Source: Streptomyces caatingaensis | GTDB taxonomy: Bacteria; Actinomycetota; Actinomycetes; Streptomycetales; Streptomycetaceae | Length of the DNA: 64,000 nt | Assembly (NCBI RefSeq): GCF_001187435.1 | Contig: NZ_LFXA01000001.1 | Location: 62,001-126,000 of the forward strand | Direction of reading: 5' to 3' | Shown here: in pieces, positions 34,799 through 45,581 of the stretch | Position numbering within the stretch: position 1 is the stretch's first letter | Layout: each line of letters opens with the position of its first letter | Translations under genes and position numbers: made by a program | The notes under the pieces: generated by a model | Databases searched by the model: none | What the model was told of the DNA's origin: nothing | Seen by the model: only the letters and a program-made list of their open reading frames with translations

Positions 34799-36184
34799 TC
34801 AGCCGGCCTTGGCCTTCTGGGCCGGGGCGGCATCCCGCGGGGCGGGCTTGGCGGCCTCGTAGAACTCCTCGCGGGGGTTCTCCATGGCACCGAGCGAGAC
34901 GACCTCGCGCTTGAGGAACATGCCCAGCGTCCAGTCGGCGAAGACGCGGATCTTGCGGTTCCAGGTCGGCATGGCCATGCCGTGGTAGCCACGGTGCATG
35001 TACCAGGCGAGCCGGCCCTTGAGCTTGATCTTCATCTTGCCCATGACGATCATCGCGACGCCCTTGTGCAGGCCGAGACCGGCGACCGCACCCTTGTTGG
35101 CGTGGCTGTACTCCTTCTGCGGGAAGCCCCGCATGCCGGAGACCACGTTGTCGCCGAGGACCTTGGCCTGGCGCAGCGCGTGCTGGGCGTTCGGCGGGCA
35201 CCAGGCGTTCTCGTTGCCGGCACGGCGGCCGACCATGTCCGGCACCTGGGCGTTGTCGCCCGCGGCCCAGATGTAGTCGGTGTCGGTGACCTGGAGGGTC
35301 GCCTGGGTGTCCACGTGGCCGCGCGGGCCGAGCGGCAGGCCGAAGCGGGCCAGCGCCGGGTTGGGCTTGACGCCCGCGGTCCACACGATGGTGTTGGCGT
35401 CGACCTCGACGGGGGTCTCCGGGGTCTTCAGGACGACGTGGCCGTCGACGCAGGACTCCATGGACGAGTTGAGGTGGACCTCGACACCGCGGCTCTTGAG
35501 GTGCTCCAGGCCGTACTGGCCGAGCTTCTCGCCGACCTCGGGGAGGATGCGCGGGGCGGCGTCGACGAGGATGAAGCGCATGTCCTCGCGCTTGACGTTG
35601 CGGTAGTGCTTGGCCGCGTCGCGGGCCATGTCCTCGACCTCGCCGATCGTCTCGGCGCCGGCGAAGCCGCCGCCGACGAAGACGAAGGTGAGCGCCTTGC
35701 GGCGGATCTCCTCGTCGGTGGTCGAGTCGGCCTTGTCGAGCTGCTCCAGCACGTGGTTGCGCAGGCCGATGGACTCCTCGATGCCCTTCATGCCGATGCC
35801 GTTCTCGGCGAGGCCGGGGATCGGGAAGGTGCGGGAGACCGCGCCCATCGCGATGACCAGGTAGTCGAAGGGCAGCTCGTACGCCTCGCCGACCAGCGGG
35901 GCGATCGTCGCGACCTTGCGGTCCTGGTCGATGGTGGTGACGCGGCCGGTGAGGACCTCCGCCTTGGGGAGCACGCGGCGCAGCGGCACCACGACGTGCC
36001 GCGGCGAGATGCTGCCGGCGGCTGCTTCGGGGAGGAAGGGCTGGTACGTCATGTACGAGCGCGGGTCGACGACCGTGACGGTCGCCTCGCCGTACCGCAT
36101 CTTCTTCAGGATGCGGCGGGCCGCATACATGCCGACGTACCCACCGCCTACAACGAGGATCCGTGGACGCTCCGTGGTGCTCAT
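34799..36184 (-). CDS. ndh: Type II NADH dehydrogenase
   Basis: A 461-residue single-subunit, non-proton-pumping NADH:menaquinone oxidoreductase of the inner face of the membrane. The FAD motif is LVVGGGYVGMYAA (about 10-22), the NADH motif FVFVGGGFAGAET (about 165-177), and the FAD-phosphate contact WAAGDNAQVP (about 310-319). The membrane-binding C-terminal helices include MKIKLKGRLAWYMHRGYHG. The start ATG at 36184 lacks a clear ribosome site. Two Rex-like sites lie upstream, in keeping with redox control. Confidence 0.93.
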   Translation of the reverse strand: MSTTERPRILVVGGGYVGMYAARRILKKMRYGEATVTVVDPRSYMTYQPFLPEAAAGSISPRHVVVPLRRVLPKAEVLTGRVTTIDQDRKVATIAPLVGEAYELPFDYLVIAMGAVSRTFPIPGLAENGIGMKGIEESIGLRNHVLEQLDKADSTTDEEIRRKALTFVFVGGGFAGAETIGEVEDMARDAAKHYRNVKREDMRFILVDAAPRILPEVGEKLGQYGLEHLKSRGVEVHLNSSMESCVDGHVVLKTPETPVEVDANTIVWTAGVKPNPALARFGLPLGPRGHVDTQATLQVTDTDYIWAAGDNAQVPDMVGRRAGNENAWCPPNAQHALRQAKVLGDNVVSGMRGFPQKEYSHANKGAVAGLGLHKGVAMIVMGKMKIKLKGRLAWYMHRGYHGMAMPTWNRKIRVFADWTLGMFLKREVVSLGAMENPREEFYEAAKPAPRDAAPAQKAKAG

Positions 36185-36217
36185 GATTCGAGTATCCAGC
36201 ACACCCCGAAGGGGTGC

Positions 36218-36235
36218 TCGTGCGCCCCTTCACAA
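36218..36235. promoter_or_regulatory. Degenerate Rex-like site near the ndh start
   Basis: On the minus strand TTGTGAAGGGGCGCACGA matches the Rex operator consensus TTGTGAA-N4-TTCACAA at 11 of 14 defined positions: the left arm is perfect, the right arm is poor. It lies 34-51 bp before the ndh start. A small hairpin CACCCC-gaa-GGGGTG (36202-36216) sits between it and the gene. Confidence 0.35.
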
Positions 36236-36501
36236 GGCGCGGTGGGGTGTCTGCTACACTTCGCCGCCCACGTGACCGACGCCATAGCCCCGGCGGGGAA
36301 CCACTTCGCCCCCGAATGCGTTGGAGACCCCCGCTGAGCTGGCCTTGCGACCCCTGGCCGGACTGGACCACCGGGGCCGGTCCCCCGGGTGAACGTTCCC
36401 TCAACCCCGTGAGAACAAGGGCGTTCGCGCTCATCCGGGCCCGCCGGCCCCCGAATGGGAGGCCGGAGAGCATCAGTCCGTGGTCCTAGGTCCAATTTTT
36501 C

Positions 36502-36519
36502 ATGTGAAGGATTTCACGA
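36502..36519. promoter_or_regulatory. Strong Rex operator candidate between ndh and ppx
   Basis: ATGTGAAGGATTTCACGA matches TTGTGAA-N4-TTCACAA at 12 of 14 defined positions and is nearly symmetric. It lies about 320 bp upstream of ndh in an AT-rich stretch and 33 bp after the ppx gene. Rex represses respiratory genes when NADH is high, and ndh is, from memory, a Rex target in S. coelicolor. The long leader this implies is unusual. The rest of the 367-bp gap shows no gene. Confidence 0.55.
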
Positions 36520-36551
36520 AGTTTTTCGGCGGGACGGGCCCGAAGCGCCCT

Positions 36552-37493
36552 TCACACCGCGCTCCATGCGATCCCGTCGAGGATGTCGTGTTCGCTCACC
36601 ACGACCTCCCGCGCCCCGGTCCGCTCCATGACGCACTGGAGCACCAGCGCCCCGGCCGCGATGACGTCCACCCGGCCCGGGTGGATCACGGGGATCGCCG
36701 CGCGCTCGGCGTGCGTCGAGGAGAGCAGCCGGGCGGTGATCTCCCGGACGCGCTCCAGCGGGATCCGCGCGTGGTGGATCGCGGCCGAGTCGTACTCCTC
36801 CAGCCCCAGCGCGACGGCGGCCACCGTGGTCACCGATCCGGCCAGGCCCACCAACGTCCGCGCCGCGCGCAGCGGAACGGTCTGCTCCGCCAGGTCGAGG
36901 GCGGCCTCCACGTCGGCCCTTATCGCCGCGACCCGCTCCGCCGCCGGCGGGTCGGACACCTCGCCGTCCACGACGAGATGACGCTCCGTCATCCGCACGC
37001 AGCCGACGTCCACGCTGCGCGCCGCCCGGACGTGCTCCTCGCCCACGACGAACTCCGTGGAGCCGCCGCCGATGTCCACGACCAGGAAGGGCCGTTCGAG
37101 GTCGGCGCGGCCGGCGAGCTCCTTGGTGGCGCCGGTGAAGGAGAACTCCGCCTCCTGGTCACCGGTGATCACCTCGGGTTCGACGCCCAGGATGCCGACG
37201 ACCCCGCGCACGAACTCCTCGCGGTTGTCCACGTCCCGGGAGGCGGAGGTGGCCACGAACCGCACCCTCTCCGCCCGGTGCGCGTCGATGACCGCGGCGT
37301 ACTCGCGGCACGCCGCGAACGTCCGCTCCAGCGCCTCGGGCGCGAACCGCCCGGTGCGGTCCACCCCCTGTCCCAGCCGGACGATCGTCATCCGGCGGTC
37401 GAGCTCCTTGAACTCCCCGGTGGCGGGGTCGAGGTCGGCCACCAGCAGACGGATCGAGTTCGTACCGCAGTCGATCGCGGCAACGCGGGTCAT
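36552..37493 (-). CDS. ppx: Exopolyphosphatase / guanosine pentaphosphatase family
   Basis: This 313-residue Ppx/GppA enzyme of the ASKHA fold removes terminal phosphate from polyphosphate or pppGpp. Conserved parts are AAIDCGTNSIRLL (phosphate 1), DIGGGSTEF (phosphate 2) and GLAGSVTTVAA (adenosine-like site). It is the short actinobacterial form without the C-terminal HD domain of the E. coli enzyme. ATG 37493 has GGAG before it. DUF501 and divIC lie upstream on the same strand with short gaps, so the three form an operon. Confidence 0.92.
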   Translation of the reverse strand: MTRVAAIDCGTNSIRLLVADLDPATGEFKELDRRMTIVRLGQGVDRTGRFAPEALERTFAACREYAAVIDAHRAERVRFVATSASRDVDNREEFVRGVVGILGVEPEVITGDQEAEFSFTGATKELAGRADLERPFLVVDIGGGSTEFVVGEEHVRAARSVDVGCVRMTERHLVVDGEVSDPPAAERVAAIRADVEAALDLAEQTVPLRAARTLVGLAGSVTTVAAVALGLEEYDSAAIHHARIPLERVREITARLLSSTHAERAAIPVIHPGRVDVIAAGALVLQCVMERTGAREVVVSEHDILDGIAWSAV

Positions 37494-37539
37494 GCACACT
37501 CCAGCGAGGTCGGGGGACGGTTCCGTGGGTCCGGCGAAC

Positions 37540-38067
37540 CTACTCCTCGGTGCCGCACGGCGTCACGCACGGCCCCTTGCGCCACCACTCCGGCAGCATC
37601 GCGATGGCCTCGTCGCCGAGCGGGTTGACGCCCGGCCCGGCGGCCAGCGAGTGACCGACCAGCACGTGCAGGCACTTGACCCGGTCCGGCATGCCGCCGG
37701 CGCTCGGGAAGCCCTCCAGCACCTCGACGGCGTCGCGCCGGCGGATGTAGTCCTCGTGCGCCGCGCGGTACTTGGCCGCCAGCTCCGGGTCGCTCTGCAG
37801 CCGGGCGGTCATCTCCTTCATGACGCCCTCGGCCTCCAGCGTGCCGATGGCCGAGGCGGCGCGCGGGCACGTCAGGTAGTAGAGCGTGGGGAACGGCGTG
37901 CCGTCCTCCAGGCGCGGCGCGGTCTCCACCACGTCCGGGTTGCCGCACGGGCAGCGGTGGGCGATGGCGCGCAGGCCGCGCGGCGGGCGGCCCAGCTGCT
38001 CCTTGAAGGCGGCGATGTCCGCCTCGGTGGGCTCGGTGTGCTCGGTCTGGGGAGGAGGCGTGTCCAT
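37540..38067 (-). CDS. DUF501 domain protein
   Basis: A 175-residue soluble protein of the DUF501 family, which in actinobacteria sits between divIC and ppx. Visible conserved parts are RCPCGNPDVVETAPRL (a CPCG motif that could bind metal), PTLYYLTCP, GGMPDRVKCLHVLVGHSLA and the ending WWRKGPC. Four cysteines could form a metal site. GGAGGAGG stands before ATG 38067. Its biochemical role is unknown. Confidence 0.9.
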   Translation of the reverse strand: MDTPPPQTEHTEPTEADIAAFKEQLGRPPRGLRAIAHRCPCGNPDVVETAPRLEDGTPFPTLYYLTCPRAASAIGTLEAEGVMKEMTARLQSDPELAAKYRAAHEDYIRRRDAVEVLEGFPSAGGMPDRVKCLHVLVGHSLAAGPGVNPLGDEAIAMLPEWWRKGPCVTPCGTEE

Positions 38068-38110
38068 GTGCTCGCTCGTGCTCGGGTGTCGGGAAGGGAG
38101 GGGTGCGGGA

Positions 38111-38578
38111 TCAGCGGTGGCCGTCCGAAGTGTCCACCCCGTCCCAGAGGTTGCTGTACCAGGGCCGGTCGCCGGCGCCCTGGTCCCGGCGCGGCCTGGC
38201 ACGTCCGCTGCCGTCGACGACGGTGAAGCCGGTCTCGCCGGGGCGCACGTAGTGCAGGTGCTCGCGCGCCTGCTGCTCGACGTACGCCGGGTCCTCCAGC
38301 CGCGCCTTCTCCTCGCGCAGCAGCTTGACCTGCTCGCGGGCGCGCTCGGAGCGGTGCCGCTGCTCGTCGATGTCGGAGCGCTGGGTGACCCACTGCCGCA
38401 TCGGGTAGGCCAGGGCGACGACCAGGGAACAGACGACCAGCGCCAGCAGCGCCGCGCGGCCGGTGAGCCGGCTGCGGCGGGGCGGCCGGGTGCGCCGGCC
38501 CCGGGCGTCGGGGCCCTGGACGAGCGCCGTGCCGATCGCCTTGAGCCTGGTCGCGGTGGAAAACCGTTCCGCCGCCAC
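38111..38578 (-). CDS. divIC: Septum formation initiator, DivIC/FtsB family
   Basis: A 155-residue bitopic membrane protein. A basic cytoplasmic N-terminus (1-38) is followed by one transmembrane helix (about 40-60), then a periplasmic coiled coil (DEQRHRSERAREQVKLLREE region, about 70-100) and a short globular tail containing the conserved YVEQQAREHLHYVRPGE. It acts with FtsL/DivIB in the division complex, important for sporulation septa in Streptomyces. The GTG at 38578 follows GGGGAGG. It is behind enolase and its terminator. Confidence 0.9.
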   Translation of the reverse strand: MAAERFSTATRLKAIGTALVQGPDARGRRTRPPRRSRLTGRAALLALVVCSLVVALAYPMRQWVTQRSDIDEQRHRSERAREQVKLLREEKARLEDPAYVEQQAREHLHYVRPGETGFTVVDGSGRARPRRDQGAGDRPWYSNLWDGVDTSDGHR

Positions 38579-38620
38579 GTCGCCTCCCCGCTGGTCGCTG
38601 CACCGAAGCCGAAGCCAAAC

Positions 38621-38657
38621 CGTCCCCGGCCACGGTACGGGACCGTGGCCGGGGACG
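38621..38657 (-). terminator. Enolase terminator
   Basis: Arms 38621-38636 (CGTCCCCGGCCACGGT) and 38642-38657 are perfect 16-bp complements around a 5-base loop, 50 bp after the eno stop codon. Confidence 0.85.
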
Positions 38658-38706
38658 TGGTGAGGCTTGAGGCTTTGTCAGCCCCGGACGTCAGCCCTCG
38701 CCGTGC

Positions 38707-40038
<1,332 letters not shown>

Positions 40039-40249
40039 CTAACGGGCCCCGGGGGGTCCGCCCGCCCCCGGACCACCGCCGGACCGGAAAAATGGCACAA
40101 ACGCCGAGATCACGGGAGGAATGGGCTGGATGTTCGCCCAGCGATGAACGCCGTGGGGAACCGCGGCCCGGAACGGCGGAGCCCCGCCCCGGCGCGGCCC
40201 GGGGTGGGCGGGCGCGTCGGAGCGGGGCGTGCCGCGGCTGCTGCGGGAC

Positions 40250-41170
<921 letters not shown>

Positions 41171-41229
41171 GGCCGCCGGCAGGATTCGGCGTGACGACCG
41201 TGGTGCTCGCGGTGGCGAGCGGTGACGAC

Positions 41230-41258
41230 GTTAAGCACAGGCGGCCCGCGGGTTCAAA
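41230..41258 (-). promoter_or_regulatory. Candidate promoter of the rpfA riboswitch leader
   Basis: On the minus strand TTGAAC (41253-41258), a 17-bp spacer and TTAACG (41230-41235) lie just upstream of the riboswitch and would give a leader of about 245 bases. The -10 match is imperfect. Between here and 41421 I see only a short inverted repeat GAGAC-ccat-GTCTC (41369-41382). Confidence 0.35.
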
Positions 41259-41421
41259 CCCCTCTTTTCGGCCACCGGCTGGATCCCACACCCCGGTAAA
41301 CCCCTCGTTTCCGCAGGTGGGAGACGGTTCCTCGACTTCTGACGGGCCATATCCGAGCGACTGTCAACGAGACCCATGTCTCACTTTCGTTCGGAACGGA
41401 CATTCGACCCGAACTGCCCTC

Positions 41422-42525
41422 CTACTTCTTCAGTTCGAGCTGTTGACCGGGATGGATCAGGTTCGGATCGGAACCGACGACCTTCTTGTTGTCGTGGTAG
41501 ATCCGGTGCCAGCCACCGGGGACGGAGTGCTCCTGCGCGATGGCTGACAGGTTGTCACCGGGGCGCACGGTGTAGTCCTCGGCACGGGGCCCGTGCCCAT
41601 GTGCTTCCGCACCACCGCGCGAAGCGCGTCCGGAGTCCGAACGCGGGGGCTGCGCGCGGTGCTTGCCCGTCCCCGCTCCGGCGTCCGCGCCGGTGGCGGC
41701 GTCCGCGTCCGCGCTCTTGTCCGCGCCCCGGCCCTCGTCGGCGCCGGACGTGCTGCCGGGCGCCGGCGAGCGCGGCGTACGGGTCGGCTCGCCGGAGCGG
41801 GACGGCGCGGGGGTGCTCTCCGGCGCGTCCGGGGTCTTCTCCCGGCTGTCCGGCGCCTGTTGGCCGGTCCCGTGGGCCGGACCGCCCTTCGCGTCCTCCG
41901 TTCCGCCGTCGGCCTCCCGCGCGTCCTCCGCCGGCTTGCGGTGCTTGCCCTTGGAGGTTCCGGTTCCGGTGGGCTGGTCCGACGGCCCGTGGGCCGGGGC
42001 GGGCGTCGGGGACGACCGGTCGTGGTCCCGGGCGTCGGAACCAGCGGTGCCGGAGTCCCCGCCGCCGGTGCCCCCGGCGTCGTCCGCCGGCTCGTGCCGC
42101 GGCTCCGGAGTGACGTCCGCGCGCCCGGGGTTCACGTCCGGCGCCGGGCCCTCCTTGGCCAGGTCCGACTTCACGGCGCAGGCGGGCCAGGCGTACGGGC
42201 CCTGCTGCTCCAGGACCCGCTCGGCCACGGCGATCTGCTGGGCGCGGCTGGCCTGGTCGGGGCGCGGCGCGAACTCCGTGCCGCCGCCGGACTCCCACAT
42301 GTCCTGCGTCATCTGGAGCCCGCCGAAGTACCCGTTGCCGGTGTCGGCGCTCCACAGCCCGCCGCTCTCGCACCGGGCGACGCGGTCCCACGTGTGGACG
42401 TCCGCCGCGTCGGCGGTCGTGGCGCCGAGGAGCGGCAGGGCGATTCCCGCGCCCGTCACGCCCGCCGCGAGGACGGCGGCGGGAACCTGACGGGGACGGC
42501 GATGTCGGCCTTTCCCGGAGAGCAT
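41422..42525 (-). CDS. Second Rpf-LysM muralytic protein with a long disordered linker
   Basis: A 367-residue paralogue of rpfA. The signal peptide covers about residues 1-41, the Rpf domain about 42-115 (catalytic Glu in CESGGLW), and a very long Asp/Gly/Pro/Ser-rich linker (about 120-305) separates it from a C-terminal LysM (about 310-367; YTVRPGDNLSAIAQE to HPGQQLELKK). The linker could span the thick wall. GAGAGGTG precedes ATG 42525 by 6 bases. It has its own promoter and no riboswitch, so it is controlled differently from rpfA. Confidence 0.92.
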   Translation of the reverse strand: MLSGKGRHRRPRQVPAAVLAAGVTGAGIALPLLGATTADAADVHTWDRVARCESGGLWSADTGNGYFGGLQMTQDMWESGGGTEFAPRPDQASRAQQIAVAERVLEQQGPYAWPACAVKSDLAKEGPAPDVNPGRADVTPEPRHEPADDAGGTGGGDSGTAGSDARDHDRSSPTPAPAHGPSDQPTGTGTSKGKHRKPAEDAREADGGTEDAKGGPAHGTGQQAPDSREKTPDAPESTPAPSRSGEPTRTPRSPAPGSTSGADEGRGADKSADADAATGADAGAGTGKHRAQPPRSDSGRASRGGAEAHGHGPRAEDYTVRPGDNLSAIAQEHSVPGGWHRIYHDNKKVVGSDPNLIHPGQQLELKK

Positions 42526-42563
42526 GCGGTCACCTCTCGTGTGGCGGCTGAATATGACCGTCG

Positions 42564-42592
42564 AACATAGCGACGGCCCCCAGCGGTCACAA
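42564..42592 (-). promoter_or_regulatory. Promoter of the second rpf gene
   Basis: On the minus strand TTGTGA (42587-42592), exactly 17 bp, then TATGTT (42564-42569) make a good vegetative-type promoter, giving a leader of about 30 bases before the ATG at 42525. Confidence 0.6.
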
Positions 42593-42640
42593 GCAGGCGC
42601 GAGTGCGGTCGGGTGACGGTCAAAGGGAGTTGACCTATAG

Positions 42641-43903
42641 TCATGTGCCCGTGTGCCCGGGCTCCGGCGAGAAGGCCACGGGCAGGGTCCGCAGACCGCG
42701 CATGATGAGCCCGCCGCGCCACCGCAACTCCTCGGGATCCACGGAAAGCCGCAGGTCGGGGAGGCGGCGCAGCAGAGTCGCGAGGGCGGTCCGGCCCTCC
42801 AGCCGCGCGAGCGGCGCGCCGAGGCAGTAGTGGATGCCGTGCCCGTATCCGAGGTGCTGATTGTCACTGCGGGACAGGTCGAGCGCGTCGGGGTCGGCGA
42901 ACCGCTCCGGGTCGCGGTCGGCGGCCGCCAGCACGACGAGCACGGGGTCGCCCTCGGCTATGCGCTGTCCGCCGATCGTCAGGTCCCGCGTGGCGAACCG
43001 CCAGGTCGCGAGCTCCACCGGGCCGTCGTAGCGCAGCAGTTCCTCCACGCCGGTGGCGAGCAGCCCCTCGTCGCCCGCCGCAAGGGCGTCCTGGAGCCGC
43101 GCGCGCTGCCCCGGGTTGCGCAGCAGGGCGTAGGTGCCGTTGCCGATGAGGTTGACGGTCGTCTCGAAGCCGGCGAAGAGGAGGATGAAGGCCATCGCGG
43201 CGGCCTCGTTCTCGGTGAGGTGCTCGCCGTGGTCGCTTGCCCTGATCAGGCCCGAGATGAGGTCGTCGCCGAGGTCCTCGCGCTTGCGGTGGATGAGCTC
43301 CGCGAGGTACGTCCGCATCCGCTTGACCGAGCGCGCCACCCCGCCGCGCGGGCCGCCGCCGTGCCGGATCATCATCCCCGCCCAGTCCCGGAAGTCGTCC
43401 TGGTCCTCCGGCGGGATCCCGAGCATGTCGCAGATGGCGTAGATGGGCAGCGGGAAGGCGAACTCGTGGATGAGGTCCGCCTCGCCCCGGCCGGCGAAGC
43501 CGTCGATGAGCCGGTCGGTCAGCTCCTGCACCCGGGGCGCGAACTCCGCGACCCGGCGGGGGGTGAACGCCTTGGAGACCAGGCGGCGCAGCCGGGTGTG
43601 GTCCGGCGGGTCGATGTTGAGCAGGTGCGTCATCAGGTTGGCGCTGCGTTCGCCCGGAATGCCCACCTTGCCCTTGCCGTGGGCGGCCTCGGAGTGGTGC
43701 ACGGGGTTCTTCGACAGCCGCTGGTCGGCGAGCGCCTGCCGGGCGTCGGCGTAGCGGGTGACCAGCCAGGCCTCGACGCCGCTGGGCAGCGCGGTGCGGT
43801 GCACGGGGGCGTGCTCGCGCAGCCAGGCGTAGGCGGGATACGGGTCGCTCGCGAATTCCCAGGTGAAGAGGGGCGGCATGGGAGGGGGACTGTTGTCGTG
43901 CAC
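42641..43903 (-). CDS. Cytochrome P450 (CYP107-like)
   Basis: A 420-residue soluble bacterial P450. The I-helix oxygen motif is FAGFETTVN, the K-helix ExxR is in EELLRYDG, and the heme loop is YGHGIHYCLG, with the cysteine ligand and Tyr in place of the first Phe. Such monooxygenases need ferredoxin partners, none of which are nearby. From position next to the rpf genes it is probably the orthologue of S. coelicolor CYP107U1, reported as needed for sporulation (from memory). The GTG at 43903 gives the usual length; ATG 43879 is an alternative. Confidence 0.9.
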   Translation of the reverse strand: MHDNSPPPMPPLFTWEFASDPYPAYAWLREHAPVHRTALPSGVEAWLVTRYADARQALADQRLSKNPVHHSEAAHGKGKVGIPGERSANLMTHLLNIDPPDHTRLRRLVSKAFTPRRVAEFAPRVQELTDRLIDGFAGRGEADLIHEFAFPLPIYAICDMLGIPPEDQDDFRDWAGMMIRHGGGPRGGVARSVKRMRTYLAELIHRKREDLGDDLISGLIRASDHGEHLTENEAAAMAFILLFAGFETTVNLIGNGTYALLRNPGQRARLQDALAAGDEGLLATGVEELLRYDGPVELATWRFATRDLTIGGQRIAEGDPVLVVLAAADRDPERFADPDALDLSRSDNQHLGYGHGIHYCLGAPLARLEGRTALATLLRRLPDLRLSVDPEELRWRGGLIMRGLRTLPVAFSPEPGHTGT

Positions 43904-43946
43904 GTCCTCGACGCTACCCGGCTCCTCGGGCGGGCCGCGTTCCCGC

Positions 43947-43981
43947 GGCGGACGGCGGACGGCGGACGGCGGACGGCGGAC
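43947..43981. repeat. Heptanucleotide tandem repeat upstream of the P450 gene
   Basis: Five perfect head-to-tail copies of GGCGGAC cover 35 bp, about 45 bp upstream of the P450 start, and are followed by a run of six G. It can expand or contract by slippage and could alter promoter spacing. Confidence 0.85.
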
Positions 43982-44053
43982 GGGGGGAACGGCGCGAGCG
44001 GCCACAACGGCGCCGCGGCCGGCCGGCACCCGGCGCGGCACCTGCGCGGCGCG

Positions 44054-44482
44054 CTAGTGGTGCCCGCCCCCGCCGCTGCCGAACGAGCCGCTGCTCCCCG
44101 GGTTCCACTTCTTGCGCTCCTCGGTGAGCTCCTCCGGGTGGCTTCCGGGGTTCCGGATCTCGTGCGGGAGCACCCGCTCCCCCGGGCCCTCGGTCCGCAG
44201 CCGGTCCGCCTCGCGGTGCTCGGTGACGTAGCCGACCACGTCCTCGTCGTCGGTGTGGCCCGGGCCGTGGTCGGGCGAGGACGGACCCCGGTCGTGCTCC
44301 TCCCGGGTCTGCCACGCCCCCTGCCGACGCTGGGGCTGGCTCGGTGGCGGCGGCTCCCTGTCGCGCCACCGCTGGCCGAAGACGAAGGCCAGGATCAGAA
44401 GGGCGCCGACGCAGAGCCCCACGATGAAGGGGGCGATGCCGCCGGCCCACGCGGGCAGGGCGTAAGTCATGTGGTCGCGCAT
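44054..44482 (-). CDS. Small membrane protein, DUF6479-like
   Basis: The protein has a short N-terminus, a single transmembrane helix (about 14-36; GGIAPFIVGLCVGALLILA) and then a long hydrophilic tail rich in Arg, Glu, Pro and His ending GSFGSGGGGHH. Small bitopic proteins with HPEELTEERKKWNPGS-type tails are common in Streptomyces (DUF6479). No function is known. Start choice is uncertain (44509 GTG, 44482 ATG or 44470 ATG), since none has a convincing ribosome site. Confidence 0.7.
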   Translation of the reverse strand: MRDHMTYALPAWAGGIAPFIVGLCVGALLILAFVFGQRWRDREPPPPSQPQRRQGAWQTREEHDRGPSSPDHGPGHTDDEDVVGYVTEHREADRLRTEGPGERVLPHEIRNPGSHPEELTEERKKWNPGSSGSFGSGGGGHH

Positions 44483-44554
44483 GGAATGCGGGTACCCGGA
44501 CGGGACCACGACAAGGCCGCCGCTGAGCCGAACGGGTTTCCGCCCGCCCCCGGC

Positions 44555-45532
44555 CTACGCCCCGGCGCCGCCCGCCCGCTCGGCGGCCAGGATCGCGTCC
44601 CGGTAGGCCCGGGCCGCGGCCCGCAGGGCGGTCTCCGGCTCGACGCCCTCCGCCTCGGCGCGCACGGCCATGGCCAGCAGCGCGTAGCCGATGCCCTCCC
44701 CGGCGGGGACGGCCACGTCGAGTCCCTCGGCACGGGCCCGGGAGGCCAGCTTCGCGGCGAGCGCGAGGGCCGGCTGGCCCAGCGGCACGCCCTCGGTGAC
44801 GGACTCGCGCCGCTTCTCGGCCGCCTTGGTCCGGTCCCAGTGCTCCTTGACGTCCTCCGGCGTCAGCGCGGACGCGTCGCCGAAGACGTGCGGGTGCCGG
44901 TGGACGAGCTTGTCGACGATGCCGCCGGCCACGTCGTCGATGGCGAAGGGCTCGTCCGGGTCGTCCTCGGCGATGCGGGCGTGGAAGACGACCTGGAGCA
45001 GCACGTCGCCCAGTTCCTCGCGGAGCGCCTCGCGGTCGCCGGTCTCGATGGCCTCCAGGAGTTCGTACATCTCCTCCAGGCCGTACTTCGCCAGGTCCTC
45101 GTGGGTGCGGATGCCGGTCCAGGGGCAGGAGCGGCGGATCCGGTCCATGACCTCCACCAGGTCCAGGAGCCGGGCGCCGGGCAGGTCGTAGGAGCCGGGC
45201 AGCAGCTCCAGGGCGGGCATCGTCTCCCGGCCCGAGCCGGCGAGCCGGGCCAGCCCGTCGGTCAGGGCGGACTCCCCCGCCGCCGAGGTGATCACGACGG
45301 TGGTGCGGCCCCCGGCCCGGCAGTGCTCGACGAGCTCACGGGCGTCCGGCGCGGCGACCTCCGCCTTGACCCCGGCCTCCCGGAGATAGGGGAGCAGCGG
45401 GTGGCCGGGGTCGGCGCACAGCACCCGGTCGGCGGCGTGCAGCGTCCGCCAGGCCGGCCAGGACAGCAGTCCGGGGGCGACGCGGTGGCTGGTGGTGAGC
45501 AGGACGATACGGCCGGGTGCGGAGTCGTTCAC
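44555..45532 (-). CDS. mazG: Nucleoside triphosphate pyrophosphohydrolase MazG
   Basis: A 325-residue house-cleaning enzyme that hydrolyses noncanonical NTPs to NMP and pyrophosphate. The N-terminal 100 residues resemble a tetrapyrrole-methylase-like domain. The MazG domain (about 120-225) shows CPWTGIRTHEDLAKYGLEEMYEL with its metal-binding Glu residues (split here), and EELGDVLLQVVFHARI with the second ExxD-type motif. HPHVFGD is conserved. The GTG at 45532 is chosen because the N-terminal domain starts there. A lipoprotein gene lies just upstream. Confidence 0.92.
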   Translation of the reverse strand: MNDSAPGRIVLLTTSHRVAPGLLSWPAWRTLHAADRVLCADPGHPLLPYLREAGVKAEVAAPDARELVEHCRAGGRTTVVITSAAGESALTDGLARLAGSGRETMPALELLPGSYDLPGARLLDLVEVMDRIRRSCPWTGIRTHEDLAKYGLEEMYELLEAIETGDREALREELGDVLLQVVFHARIAEDDPDEPFAIDDVAGGIVDKLVHRHPHVFGDASALTPEDVKEHWDRTKAAEKRRESVTEGVPLGQPALALAAKLASRARAEGLDVAVPAGEGIGYALLAMAVRAEAEGVEPETALRAAARAYRDAILAAERAGGAGA

Positions 45533-45581
45533 CCTGCCGAGCGTAGGGGACGGGCGGGCGCGAGGGGCCGCGCGGGTGCGG

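Noticed and set aside
41231..41290. GGTTCAAACC-type sequence resembling a tRNA T-arm upstream of rpfA
   Set aside because: The flanking 5-bp stem does not pair and no acceptor or anticodon stem is found; it is part of the rpfA promoter and leader region.
42526..42640. Riboswitch upstream of the second rpf gene
   Set aside because: The leader from the likely promoter is only about 30 bases, too short for a ydaO element, and no conserved block is present.
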